DNA of 64,000 nt from contig OU342631.1 in assembly GCA_910589415.1 (NCBI GenBank), positions 15,128,001 to 15,192,000 of the forward strand, in the 5' to 3' direction. Shown here one piece after another: positions 49,485-60,980 of this stretch (position 1 is its first letter; every line of letters begins with the position of its first letter). The notes under the pieces were generated by a model that saw nothing but the letters and a program-made list of their open reading frames with translations, made no database searches and was not told the origin of the DNA. Made by a program: the position numbers and the translations under genes. This DNA comes from Malachius bipustulatus. Lineage: Eukaryota; Arthropoda; Insecta; Coleoptera; Melyridae.

Positions 49485-49759
49485 TATATTGGTTTAGTTA
49501 TTATTTTCAAGGGCATACAAAAACAGATCTAGGAAAATATGTTCTGTAAAGATACCGAGAAATAATTTCCTCGATAATGCATCTTGGAAAAAATCACTTT
49601 GAGTAAGCATTACCTATAAATGACTTCCGAAATTAGGTCACATTAATATCATCCCATCGAAAAAAAACTCTCCTGGTGAATATTCGCAGTAAAAACTTCC
49701 GGGTATTTCCGGCCCATTGGAAAGTTATAAAAGATCCGAGATACATAAACCACTGTATT

Positions 49760-51378
49760 ACAACTAAGGCCCTCTATACTTCAAGATTTTGTTCTTCGAA
49801 ACAATTGCCAACGATTCAAACAGTGAGGTATGGCAATATCTTGCTGCAAAATTAATTTGGTTCAATAATCTGGTCAAGAGTTCTCGTCTGGTCGTTACTG
49901 CGTCCGTTCAAGTTCATGCCACCCCAGACCAAGATACAGGATGTCCCAGCTTATTCGAAGCGGTCTCTATAGGCCAAACGATGGATTTTTTTTCAGAAAC
50001 TTTTTGCAAATTCAAGTACAGGATCACAATGGCGATAATTTAAAATTATTTTGGACTATACAGAGTGTCCCAAATGAGAGTGGCATATCAAAGTTATGTT
50101 TTTTTAAATGGAATGCTCCTATGTTATTGCATTTTTAGATTGTCGGAAAAGAGAAAATTAGATTGGCTTTTACAGTTGGTGTTTAAATTCAAAAGTTTTT
50201 GAGTTATAAACAAGTGAAAATCGTAATTTTTCAAGTTCAAGGCCCTGTACAACGAAAACGGTTCAAGATAGAGAAAAACGGCTTACATGTCCCTATTTTA
50301 ACTTTTTATGTACTATCCTATGGTGTAGATAAAATGTTTATACAGGATGATAAAAAATTTGAAAATTCTGAGATTTCTCCACTCGTCGCCAAATAAAAAA
50401 ATCAAAGAAAGTACAAATCTTTCTATACCATAGGATAGGAAATTTAAAATAGGGACATGTTAGCCGTTTTTCTCTATCTTCAGCCGTTTTCGTTGTACAG
50501 GGCCTTGAACTTGAAAAATTACGATTTTCACTTGTTTATAACTCAAAAACTTCTGAATTTAAACACCAACTGTAAAAGCTAATCTTATTTTCTCTTCTCA
50601 GACAATCTAAAAATGCAATAAAGGAACATTCCATTTAAAAAAACATAACTTTGATATGCCAGTGTCATATGGTCACACTCTGTATAATCCAAAATAATTT
50701 TAAATTATGGCCATTGTGATTCTGTACTTGAATTTTTAAAAAGTTTTTTGAAAAAGTCCATCGTTTGGCCTACAGAGGCCGCTTCGAATAAGCTGAGACA
50801 CCCTGTATATCCACCACAATAAGGTATCACTTTTCTCACCGCTGCATGTTTATAAATTCGTCCACGAGCATCATTGTTGTGGAGCCAAAATCTGGATTCA
50901 TCGGTAAGGAGTAAGTACTCTACTTCATTCTTCCATGTTCCAGTTGTTTCTACTCAAATTTCTTGTTGTTCCAAAAATTGTTCCTAGCTCTTCTATGCGC
51001 TTGAGTCAAAAAATGTGGAACAACAGCATTCTTCGTGACCATAGCTGTCTTTCATGGAGCCTTTTCGGTACTGTCTGTGTCAAAATAATATGCCTGCCAG
51101 TATTGGCAAAATGATGATGTATCAGCAAGCTGTGAAGCCGTTTGAAGATCAAAAAACGATCTTCTCGGGGAGGGGGGGGGGATAGTTATACTCTGTCATT
51201 ACGGGTAAGGTCTTCTATGAATAATGCCGACTTCCAGAAATATTTTTTTGGATTTCATCCAGGAAATTACCGGTTGACTGGCTTGAAGCAACTGGGCTAC
51301 ATAGCTCTGAGAGCGGCCTTCGTGCAATAGCTTGACAGTCCTAGAGACTTGAATCACACCAAGCTGTCTTCTTGCCAT
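49760..51378 (-). pseudogene. Decayed Tc1-like transposase split by a foldback
   Basis: Read from 51378 leftward. An N-terminal helix-turn-helix-like segment starts MARRQLGVIQVSRTVKLLHE. TVPKRLHERQLWSRR matches the TV.RRLHE linker, and LTQAHRRARNNF the usual HRRAR segment. LLTDESRFWLHNNDARGR contains the first catalytic Asp. After the foldback inserted at 49937-50805 the text resumes with VWGGMNLNGR, then QQDIAIPH, matching the QQDNA.PH motif with the second Asp. There are several frameshifts and stops, and a G9 run. The third acidic residue (SPDLNP-E region) is not recognisable. This is clearly a dead member of the Tc1/mariner superfamily. Confidence 0.85.
49937..50805. mobile_element. CAGGATGTCCCAGC foldback inside the Tc1 relic
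   Basis: Flanked by TA on both sides, with arms of about 420 bp meeting near 50370. A second layer of ends (TACAGAGTGTCCC at about 50062 and the complement near 50690) lies within. It shares the AGATTGTCTGAG family core with 24742-24960 and 51510-52080. It interrupts the transposase between its CGGY and VWGG motifs. Confidence 0.9.
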
Positions 51379-51509
51379 TATAAGGGTCCTACATTAGTGT
51401 CTTGTTCTTTCCTAGCAGCCTTAACGTTCGAGATAGAAAAAAAGATGTGAGAGAAAAGTTGTATGGTTTGAAGAGTCCTATAATGTATGTATCTGAAAAT
51501 CGCCATTTT

Positions 51510-52080
51510 CCATTTTCAAAACAGTGCACAATGCAAATGGCTCTGAATATCGAAAAACAGCTTACATGTCCCTATATATTAACTATTCAAGTGGTATCCT
51601 ATGGTGGGGATGAAATTGTTATACAGGGTGATGAAAATTATCAGATTCTTCATTAATTCTTTCAGATTTTTCATCACCTTGTATAACAATTTCATCCACA
51701 CCATAGGATACCACGTGAAAAGTTAAGATGGGGATATGTAACCCGTTTTTTGATATTTACGCCCGTATTCACAAATGATAATTTCCTAAATAATTACGTA
51801 ATCAATTATAGCTATCTCACTCTAACGCATAAAAACTGAATATCTCCATCCCATTTATTTAATTATTTTCGAGATATTACAGGACAAAAACGCTTTGTGA
51901 ATACGGGCCTATGAGTCGCTTTCAATATGAACTGTTATGAAAATGGAAAATGGTGATTTTCACTTGTTTATAACTCACAAGCTACTCATTTTTAACTCCA
52001 ACTGTGAAAACCATTCTTACTGATTTTTCTCAGACAATCTAAAAAATGTAATAATATACAGATTGTCCTATTTAAAATAA
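51510..52080. mobile_element. AGATTGTCTGAG-family foldback with nested MITE
   Basis: The inverted arms meet near 51650, around the motif TACAGGGTGATGAAAA and its complement. The left arm is shorter, so the copy is truncated. The right arm is interrupted by the 150-bp element at 51760-51909. It lies just beyond the N-terminal end of the Tc1 relic. Confidence 0.75.
51760..51909. mobile_element. 150-bp MITE with CCCGTATTCACAAA ends
   Basis: Terminal repeats (C/G)GCCCGTATTCACAAA are inverted at 51760-51775 and 51894-51909, with a single end mismatch. TA flanks both sides (51758-51759 and 51910-51911). The interior is AT-rich and non-coding. These ends differ from the CAGGGTG family. Confidence 0.85.
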
Positions 52081-52301
52081 CAAAGTTGTATGACGTACAG
52101 CGATATTGGGCTGAAAGTAATTTTAGGGTAGGTATAGGTCTCTTCAAACCATACAACTTTTAGCTGACATTCACACATCATTTTGACATAAAGGCCTAAA
52201 ATGAATTTTTTTCATTATACAGTAGAGCCAAGCTAATCTGAATCATATCAGAGGTGTGCCTTTCTCCAAGTCTATATTATATTAGTTATTTTATCTACCG
52301 A

Positions 52302-53131
52302 GTGACAAGTTTCAAAGCAGAACATAGGCGAATAGCACGGGAAATCACATATTTGCAGTTTATTTCTCACCACTTTTTTCTACAAGAACGGTAATAGTGT
52401 CTATCGAAAGAGAATTATTTTCTGAACATGCTGATACCAAAATACCTACAAATTAACAGTTTTATATCATGACAGAATATTTTAAACATTTTCAAAATTA
52501 AAAGATGAGCAGCCATGACATGCTAAATTCGGACAACTTTTTCACTGTCAAAGCAAATATTTTCAATTATTTAATTTATTTTTTTTAAATTAATATTCCC
52601 ACCCTTTTATAAATTGCGCTTCGAACTTGTCCAAGCTGTTGGTTATTAACGAGTGCACATTCGGCCACCACGAGCTCTGTAAATTTTATTTTTAAGGTAA
52701 CCCAAGATCTCAAGAAAAGTCACAACATGGATAAGGTGCTAAATCGGGAGATCTAATAGTACCGGCCAATTAATAGTACCACGGCGATAAACACGCATTA
52801 GAATAGCTATTATTATTATTATTATTATTCATTGACAATCTTTGCAGGGAAACGTGTATCAGTAATCAAAAATATTTGTTTTGACAGTAACAAAATTATT
52901 CGAATTAGTCATGTCATAGCCGCTCACACTTTTAATTTTGAAAATGTTTAAGTTAATTCTCTCACCATAAAGAAACTGTTAATTGTTCAGTATTTGGTAT
53001 CAGCATGCTCAGAAAACAATTCTCTTTCGATAGACACCATTACCATTCTTGTAGATAAAAGTGGTGAGAAATAAACCACAAATATGTGATTTCCAATGCT
53101 ATTCGCCTATGTTCTGCTTTGAAACTTGTCA
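52302..53131. mobile_element. 830-bp foldback element with ACAAGTTTCAAAGCAGAAC arms
   Basis: The left arm (about 52302-52562) and right arm (about 52868-53131) are inverted copies with moderate divergence. The spacer of about 300 bp has an (ATT)n tract (about 52808-52829). No target duplication could be fixed and there is no ORF. Confidence 0.8.
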
Positions 53132-53743
53132 TACGGTATATTATCTATAATATATTATATCTATATTAGTTAAAAAAAAATTCAAAGCTTCCATCGCTTT
53201 GACAGTAGATCAGTATAAGTAGTACGCAGAGCCTTTATCATACTGACTGTTAGTATTATTACATCTGTTTTAACTAGGTTTGGTTAATTTTTTGATCATT
53301 ATTCTTGGAATCATTGATATTTTTTAACATCACTGTTCTTTGTGTTTAGATTCTGGTAGATTGTATGGTAATGTGGTAGATTCTGGCTTATTGGAATTTA
53401 GAATATGGTCGGATAGAACTTTAGAGCCGTCGTAGAGAGAGGTGAAAAATACTTTCGGAAGCTATTAGAGTTAAAGGCAGAAGTGGAGTATAGTGTTAAA
53501 TGTTACGGAAGTAGATCAGCAGGAAAGTAGGTAAGAATGTAACGTGTCAAGTGAGGCTTCAGTTAGAGAAGTGACAAAGTTGTAAAGGACAGATAGACTG
53601 TCAATTATTATTATTTTAAACTATTGTAAGTTAATTGGTAATAAATAAAGTGGGCTTGGTAACAATATTTTTATCCAGTGCTAGAACAATGCAAGACCCT
53701 TTCGAGCGATTTTTAATAATAAAATAAGTCCAATTCGACTTAC
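53132..53743. other. Non-coding DNA next to an exon donor
   Basis: Repeated TGGTAGATTCTGG phrases occur near 53350-53390. It ends at the GTAAGT donor of the exon at 53744-53891. Confidence 0.4.
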
Positions 53744-53891
53744 CTGCATGTTTCTGTGAAAGCATTCCTCAATGCTTCTGTTTTATTTCCTATGGAGTCG
53801 AGACGAGTTGAAATCTTCATCCATCAAACAATTTACTGGAGACAGGCTAGACGAGTGTGCAGGACTTTGTAACTTGTTATCCCGGGCACTT
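53744..53891 (-). CDS. Candidate early exon, probably 5' UTR plus first codons
   Basis: A 148-nt block with a good acceptor (TTTGTTAACAG) and a near-consensus donor (CATGCAG followed by GTAAGT). Two readings are possible. In one, ATG at 53820 starts 25 codons (MKISTRLDSIGNKTEALRNA and on) running open through the donor with phase 2. In the other, a frame entering from the upstream exon at 56517 reads 35 more codons (LQSPAHSSSLSPVNCLMDED and others) and stops at TAA. I favour the first as the main ORF and the second as an upstream ORF. Phase 2 does not fit the exon at 19224 directly, so an exon is missing or this is another gene. Confidence 0.45.
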
Positions 53892-54301
53892 CTGTTAACA
53901 AACACTTTATGTTAAATTCATTATTCGGGCGAGCAGGTACTCAAAAGTCACTTAACTTTAACAATTTACTTAAGTGAGCGTTTTCATAAAAATTTGTTTT
54001 ACCGGAAAAAATCGGCTTCTCATATTGCTTGTATCGTTTTATGAGAATTTTTCTCGGCATTTTCATTGTGAACTCGTATACACCGCATTAAACTTTGGAA
54101 CATTTTCGATCATGGTTTGTTATTCTTGTCGGTTCTGGTAAATGGCAGGTTATTAAAGATATGAAAATTTTGTTGCTTTTTTTAATAAAAAAATTATCCC
54201 TTTAGAAATGATATAATAGACTCAGGAAAATACGCGAGTTGAAATAAAACGTCAAAGTATTAATTGTGTACATGTAATTTTATTTGGGATGAGATATTAG
54301 A

Positions 54302-54673
54302 GTTCAGCACGAAGCGCAGTATCTTATATGCTTCTTTACGTCTTTACATTAATAATAAGCAGGTGAATTGGAAAAGGTAATTTGAAAGAGACTTAGGTAT
54401 ACATTAAATGTAATTTATAACGTACTCCCTTCTTCCACTAGTTACCTCTATCAAATGAATCTAATTAATTTCCCCATATAATATGTACCTACTTCTCCGA
54501 AAAATACTTCAGTTTATATACATCTATACATTGAGGTGATCTTGATCTTATTGAAATTTCTTGATGCTTAGAGAGAGATCGTTTAGCTTTAATGATTTTA
54601 TGAAAAAAGGTAAATATCCCAAAATATATTTTTACCAAAGATTTATGTTTTCAACCCTTATTTTATAGAATTC
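54302..54673. other. Non-coding DNA
   Basis: No gene or clear repeat. It abuts the foldback unit that starts at 54674. Confidence 0.35.
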
Positions 54674-54949
54674 TGATTGATGATAAATAAAACACTAATG
54701 TTTTAAAAAATTCTACTGATGTATAATTGATGGATATTAACGTTACACGTGTAACATGTAACATAGCAACAGTATGGTTGCTATGTTACTATATCAATAA
54801 TTTTATTTTTATAATTATTTTTATTGAACCACTAATTATTTGATTATATAATATTTGATGAATTTTATTGGGATTAAGGTTCTAATTTAAATTTGCCACT
54901 AAAGATTCTTTACAGAACAAATTAGAAAACTTTCGTACAGCATGCGAGG

Positions 54950-55020
54950 AGAAGACTGAAGACATAAACGGTACCGTTTCGTGCTTATTATGGACTCATC
55001 AGCATATCATATCAGTCAGA
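54950..55020 (-). ncRNA. Hammerhead ribozyme, near-complete core
   Basis: On the minus strand: CTGATGA (55002-54996), then stem II GTCC/GCAC with one C-C mismatch and an ATAATAA loop, GAAA (54980-54977), then a self-complementary stem III ACGGT/ACCGT with no loop, so it would need a dimer. The candidate cleavage site follows GTT (H17 = T, near 54967). Stem I can form from ATATG/TATGT and CTGA/TCAG. It is less perfect than the 42.2-kb copy. Confidence 0.6.
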
Positions 55021-55534
55021 TCCAAACCACACATGCTATACGAAATTTTGGAAGTTATATCTATTCTAACTGGTGTTTTCGTTTTGTAGTGACTTTTAAT
55101 TTTTAATGAGCAAGTAGGCAACCAGAGAAACGTAGTGTCTTTTATATAGTATTATCCTCGCTATAACAGTAGAGTTGTCATGGATTTATGAACTTTTACA
55201 CTACTAATGCAGAAGTTTTATTATTTCAAGAACTACACATTGATTCTCATAAGTATATACCTACCTACATTCATTTTCAAGCTAATTTTATTGAATTTTT
55301 TACTAGTGTATTTATTAAGTAGATGTTAATACACGAATTAAGCTGTTATGGCACATTCTTTCACCCTGGCCTTTTTAGATTTATAATTATTTTTATTGAA
55401 CCACTAATTATTTGATTATATAATATTTGATGAATTTTATTGGGATTTAGGTTCTAATTTAAATTTGCCACTAAAGATTCTTTACAGAACAAATTAGAAA
55501 ACGTTCGTACTCAAATAATTTTATTTGCATACGT

Positions 55535-55580
55535 CTGAAGATGCTACAAAGTAGTGAAACACGTGTAACGTTAATATCCA
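55535..55580 (+). ncRNA. Hammerhead-like motif, degenerate
   Basis: CTGAAGA, then a GCTAC/GTAGT stem with AAA loop, then GAAAC, then the self-complementary ACACGTGT. The core matches CTGANGA...GAAA, but the first stem II positions (T against T) do not pair, so activity is doubtful. It sits at the inner edge of the right arm of the 54674-55638 unit. Confidence 0.4.
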
Positions 55581-55638
55581 TCAATATACATCAGTAGAAT
55601 TTTTTAAAACATTAGTGGTTTATTTATCATCAATCACA

Positions 55639-56458
55639 AGGTAAAGATATTTAAATTTTATAGAATATGTTAGAAAATGTACAAAAATATTTCAAAATTT
55701 TCGTAGGAATCGTTAAAAAAATTGCAATGATTCTGAAATATTTATGATAAACTCTTAAGCCTAATATTCAACCTGTTTTGTGGGACTGTGCTTCTTCAAA
55801 ATAACCTTAATGAAAAAATAAATGTTTCTGGTACAAGAAAAAATGTTTCATTCTATTAAACGTAAATATAAAAATTTTCATTTGAGAACTTTAGCATACC
55901 TTCAGAAATATTACTTTATCAAAATTTAAGAATTTCGTCCAAAAACTAATTTCAAACCCCTACATAAATATGTCTACCAGAAACAAACAGCAAGTACCAA
56001 AGTACAAAATGTGTCTAATGATCTTATATCCGATCCAATAACCATTTGTTCGAATCCCAGTAAATCCTGGATAACTGGAACAGGCGATTGACCTATTTTT
56101 AAGTACCAACTTCAATTTATCTGACAAAAAGGCGCCTAAACCGTTTTTTCTTCTTCCAAATACTTCAATCGATCTATTAACTTGAGTTTTAATGGAAAAA
56201 TTACTGATTTTAATGTAAGATAACTGATTATATTAATTACTTTGAAATTACTGTGAGTATAAAAAATGTATACCTATAATTATATGCTCCAATTTAGAAT
56301 CTACCCCACCTATAATTATTATTCTGCTAGTCTTTCTATTTTTGAAACATCTTATCCCGCATATCACACAGGTGGTTTTCCACCTGTTCTCCTAAAACCC
56401 TCTCTCGAACCTCTTGCATCCCCTAAAATCTCACCAACCCGTCACAACTTTCACATAC
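55639..56458. other. Intron-like AT-rich DNA
   Basis: No supported feature apart from the donor side of the GC-rich exon that begins at 56459. Confidence 0.4.
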
Positions 56459-56800
56459 CTCTCACCACCGATCGCGGACATCTGAGAAATCATACATCGT
56501 TCTGCTGAAGCTCGCATTTAAACACAATTCCCGGCGTGTCCCACGGGCGAGCAACAGTTGCACTGGACGAGACCCGCGTCTCGACGCCACGAACGGGCGC
56601 CGCGGCGCACGTACACCACCAGACGCGCAGTCTTGCGGTGACCCTGCTCGCGGGTCAAGGTCCATGTGATGGTACTGTACTGGCAACCGCCTGATTGCAA
56701 TTGCATATTGCATGCTGATGGACTCAGGGGTGCAGGCGGATATCCAGGAGTTGATAAGGGGCGATGAAAAGGGTTGAAGAGATTATAAACGCTGCGATGC
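56459..56800 (-). promoter_or_regulatory. CpG-rich promoter and 5' exon candidate, minus strand
   Basis: A GC- and CpG-rich island, the strongest in the window. The minus strand ends in a GAGAG-GTATGTG donor at 56459, whose phase joins the 53744-53891 exon. A TATAAT box lies at 56787-56782 (minus), with a TCAACT initiator-like site about 35 nt downstream (near 56752), so an exon of about 294 nt is plausible. It has several ATGs, including one at 56517 that opens into the next exon and soon stops, so this exon looks like 5' UTR with upstream ORFs. The longer minus-strand ORFs (83 and 117 codons) are likely by-products of high GC. Confidence 0.5.
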
Positions 56801-57440
56801 GGATACAGTTCAAAGGATGTTCGTGTGTGTAACGAGTTTACCACATACATACAATGTTTATGAAGTTTCATTTTATATTAAACCTTCATGTTTATTGACA
56901 TAAGGTAATACACATACAATTACTCTTCATTTTCCAAATCATTTGAAATGTGTATATTATGATTTTTTTAATAGTACAGTTATGAAAAGACCATGCAATT
57001 TTTGATTAGTTGGCTCCAATTCCTATGCGGTAATGGTAGGTAGGTAATTGTCTCCTTACTCTGGATATGAAGATAGTCGTCAATGTTTTTTTTTTTTTTA
57101 GCGAAAATATTACTAAAACTTCAAAATCAAGTCCTCGACTACCTCGACCAACTGCCTCTCAATTTGATGAATTGTTCCCAGTTGACATTAACTGTAAACC
57201 ATAAACTTCAAGGATGACGATGGATTACCCAAAAAAATTAATTGTGCTCGAAACTGTGTAGGTACACGTCCTCAAGAATTTATATAATTTTTCTTTACTG
57301 AAAGGAAGAGAATACTTTTTTAGTGTTAGAAAGAAAATAATTGCCACTGGCAGTAAATTTTTGGTGTGATTGGTCATGGTATACTCTACAATACCTACAA
57401 TGTCAATAAAAAGGCAAAAATTTTGGTCATAATAGTATAA
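56801..57440. other. Upstream non-coding DNA
   Basis: AT-rich with a T-run near 57087. No exon or repeat boundary is supported. Confidence 0.35.
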
Positions 57441-57445
57441 TTTAC

Positions 57446-57915
57446 AAATTACTAGCTTGTCGACAGGTTTCGGGTCTTACCTCATAATCAAAACAGTTGT
57501 TATGTTCAGCTACCGTAAGTACTAAATATGGTACAAACATCAAATTATTTAAACGATGGAGATAGAAATAGAAGTTTCGAGGGGTTTGATAAAATTTAAA
57601 AACATCGTTCCGGTCACCACAGCCAAGTCTGAGGAATATTTAAAAATTAAACCCTTTTCAAAATTCAGATAACGCCTCCCAGGTCCTCTTTCATTTTGAA
57701 AAGGGTTTAATTTGTCAATATTCGTCAGACTTGGTTGTGGTAATCCAAAGGACGTTTTTAACTTTTATCAAACTTTACGAAGCTTCCATATTCCTCTCCA
57801 TTTCTTTAATTTAATGTTCTTATCATATTTTAGTAATACTTACGGTTGCTGAATAACATGATAACTGTCCTGATTATGGGGTAAGACCCGAAACTAGTCG
57901 ACAAGCTATCGATTT
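57446..57915. mobile_element. 470-bp foldback with hammerhead-like ends
   Basis: The arms (about 57446-57655 and 57665-57915) are imperfect inverted copies meeting around AAAAGGGTTTAA. Each arm carries GTAAGACCCGAAAC near its outer end. On the plus strand CTGATTATG, then GGGT-AAG-ACCC, then GAAAC (57870-57894) resembles the hammerhead layout of the 55.5-kb motif, with a mutated core (CTGATTA). Confidence 0.6.
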
Positions 57916-57960
57916 GCAAATATGGCCAAATTTTGGCCTTTTATGGCGACAATTTTTGCC

Positions 57961-60900
57961 TTTTTATTGACAAGTAATTCTTGAAAAGCTGAAAGCTCTT
58001 GGAAAAACTGTTACTGGAATGCTGTTATTGGAAAATCTTGGTTAGAGTGTAGGTACATAAAAACTAACCTTATTGAAAACGCTATCAGAATTCTGTTTGG
58101 GAGATGAGCTTGTTAACAAAAGTCCAGCGTTAAAAAAGAGGTTTATCCTAAATGTCAAGAGTTTCCCGCTTCTTTGGGATCGGCCAAACTTCGACTGATA
58201 TGTTCCGGATAATAATTGTCTGATTAAAAGGACAGCTGGTGTTTTGTTGGATTCATATGGGTAATTTTTGATGTCAATCGTACCTATCACTCAGTGATTT
58301 TGTCTCTTGTAAATACGATTCCCGGGCATTCTATCTAAGATGTTCGCTACAAGAGCAGCCTAAACAAAAAAAAATTGAATGACCAACAAAATACTACAAA
58401 GCAAAATACCGCTAAAAAATTAACGGCTATCTCTATCATCAGTAAATAAAGGGGACGAGCCAAAAATTTCAAAAAAAATCCATGAATCGTGTCCAACTTT
58501 TGGATAAGTATCTTTTCAAAATTTGGATCCTACAAACTTTTTTGGATTTGGTAGTTACTTAATTTGACAGGAGATCAGAAGAACCTGTTCAAATTGCTGT
58601 TAGGAAGCTTTCAAAAAAAAAAAAAAAAAGAAGATAGTACTTTTCTTGAGTAGGAATGCCACACTGGTAATTTCATTAAAATTCTTGGAGGAATTAATTC
58701 AAGTCTTAATCAGTTGTGTTTGCTGCAAAACCATCTTTGAGCACAAACTTAAGATTTTCCAGATTTTGCATTTTCTACTTCTGGATTTCTTGATTTTGCC
58801 TCAAACCTGCTCTCATCTATTATAATTGTACATGAAAAAATTCCATCTAGCTCAAACTTGTCGAAGAGGTCATTTTTAACGATACAACTCTGTATAAGAA
58901 TATTTCGGACAATGTTAAATTATGAAGTTCATTATGACGACATTTATTAAAATGACCTAATATAGCAATAAATAGTTTAGGGATCGATAGTTACAGTAAT
59001 AGTTTATCCATACCCAGCCCTAATACACATCATCAAATTTAAACATCGTGTGTGACAGGAAAGTGATACTTCGTATTACGTTTTCCTGTGTATTCGAGGA
59101 GAGATATGATAAGTCAATAGATTTGATATGCTGGGGAAGACGATTTTGTCCAGAACAAATAAATATTCTCATCGAAACAACTACTTTGATTAGTTGTGTT
59201 TGTGGTTTCTGGTTTTGACCTAATTCGGAAACCGACAAATGAAAAATTGAAACGTTTAGTTGATGTCGGTCTGGGTTTGGGAAAAATCGATAGTCGAGCC
59301 TCCCTAATTAGCATTGAAACCGGGATGTGCTTTTCTTCAATTATTATTTAACAGGACTGTTAATTAACTAACATGGAACTCAAAAGCTTAATATCAATTG
59401 ACAAGTCTTATTATTCTTGAACCCCTTTTACCAAGTTTAAGTTTATAAAAACATTGGCATTCTTTTTAAGAAACTAACTACATGATATAGGCGGTTGTTG
59501 TATTGTATAAATTAAATGATGGCCATTAAGTTCAAGTATTCTAGACAAAGCTATATCACAGAATAGAATAATAAGAAAATAAATAATCATTACCTATAAA
59601 TAGTGTTGGAAAACAACTTAATGTTATTGTTGAATTCGAGATTAAAAATTGGCTTGAGTACTTATATCGTCATCACATTTTTTATGATTCCATGCAATTA
59701 GAGATACAAAAGTCATTATATTTACAACTTATCTGATGTGTATTTCTCTCATACCTATATAAAACTCATGAAATACATTTTTGCTTCACTATTTCCCACT
59801 TCTCTGAAAATATCATAATTATTATGAAAGCTTGAATACACCGCTAATGAGCTTTTCATTATTTTTATTCTAGTTTAAGGATCATGAATATACTGTAATG
59901 ATAGAAGCAGTACAAAAATAAAGCTGCATAGCAGCTGCTGAAAACCTACCTTTGCTGACAAAGAACCTTACCTTTATTATTGTAACCTGCATGTCTATTA
60001 ATTAATTACTAATCGTGCAGATGCAAAGATCTACAATTTCTAATGATTTTTTGAAGTATCACATTCTGTGTTGTCATCAAGCTCTAAGCTAAATTGATTT
60101 AAAATTGCACTTATACGGCTGCCATCTTATCGGAAATGAATTTGAAAGCTTTTCATTTGTTGAAAGCTGGAGTAAGTATGTACTTACATGACTTCTGAAT
60201 TTTTGATAAGTTTTGATAAAAAGGAGATTTTCGTGCTTGTCAATAAGTCGTGACATAACTCATACTCATGAGGGTTTACGTTGCCATTCCACAAAATACG
60301 CCGCCATGTCTCGAGGGGATTTTGAAGCTTAGGAAATTGAATAAAAATGCATATTTCAATATCAGACCTGTAATTGCATTGAAGAGAGATTTGTTTTGAA
60401 TTCATGGAAACAATCATATAATAAAAGTCATGATAGATCTAGAAAATATAAAATGTAACAATATAAGGAGGTTATAATACATATAATTCCATAATAATAC
60501 AATTCCATATTAATAATGGAACTAAGATTCTAAATATTTACTACTGGCGAGGGTTTAAGGGTTTAAGGGTTTAGTGAAGTAAAGGAAGATTACATACAAG
60601 AAATCTGGCTACGTTAATTTAAACATTTATATTCATCATTAACATTTAAAGTAGGTAAGCAGATGTATTTATATGTACAACAACTTATGTATTTCAAAGC
60701 TACCTCGAATCTGTTAAACAAGACATATTGATAAACATTAAGTTACCATCGTAGAAGCTCGATGAGAAGTAGTCATCTTGTTTAGATGTAAGCAATAAAT
60801 ATCCCTTACTCGACACTCGACACCCAATTATATAAAGATTTTTAGATAAGATAAAATTATTACTAATAATTAAGTATTTGTAAAGCCCAAAAATAATTTC

Positions 60901-60978
60901 CCCTATTCCAGGAGTGATACCCTTTTTCTGTGGCTAAAGAATCTGTGGCAAACATGTGGAATTGGACCCAAACAAATA
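57961..60978. other. Non-coding DNA
   Basis: Contains an A-run near 58613-58629 and a GGGTTTAAGG triplication near 60551-60572. Short minus-strand ORFs at 58042, 59020-59314 and 60184 lack splice support or motifs. Confidence 0.4.
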
Positions 60979-60980
60979 TA

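Larger units (their letters stand above)
54674..55638. mobile_element. Hammerhead-bearing foldback unit with 131-bp direct repeats
   Basis: The ends TGATTGATGATAAATAAAAC and its complement begin arms of about 80 bp. Inside are two direct repeats, 54808-54938 and 55380-55510, nearly identical at a 572-bp offset. A 13-bp hairpin lies at 54758-54789. A hammerhead core is on the minus strand after the first repeat, and a hammerhead-like motif on the plus strand after the second. The LTR-like direct repeats, inverted ends and ribozymes fit a Penelope-like or retrozyme-type retroelement remnant. No polymerase is present. Confidence 0.7.

Noticed and set aside
19224..53820. Direct splicing of the 53744 exon to the 19224 exon
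   Set aside because: Phase 2 joined to AAACC gives a stop within eight codons, so a missing exon or a separate gene is needed.
56518..56871. 117-codon minus-strand ORF in the GC island, and the 83-codon ORF beside it
   Set aside because: High GC lengthens random ORFs. The two overlap in different frames, and neither is carried in frame across the donor at 56459.
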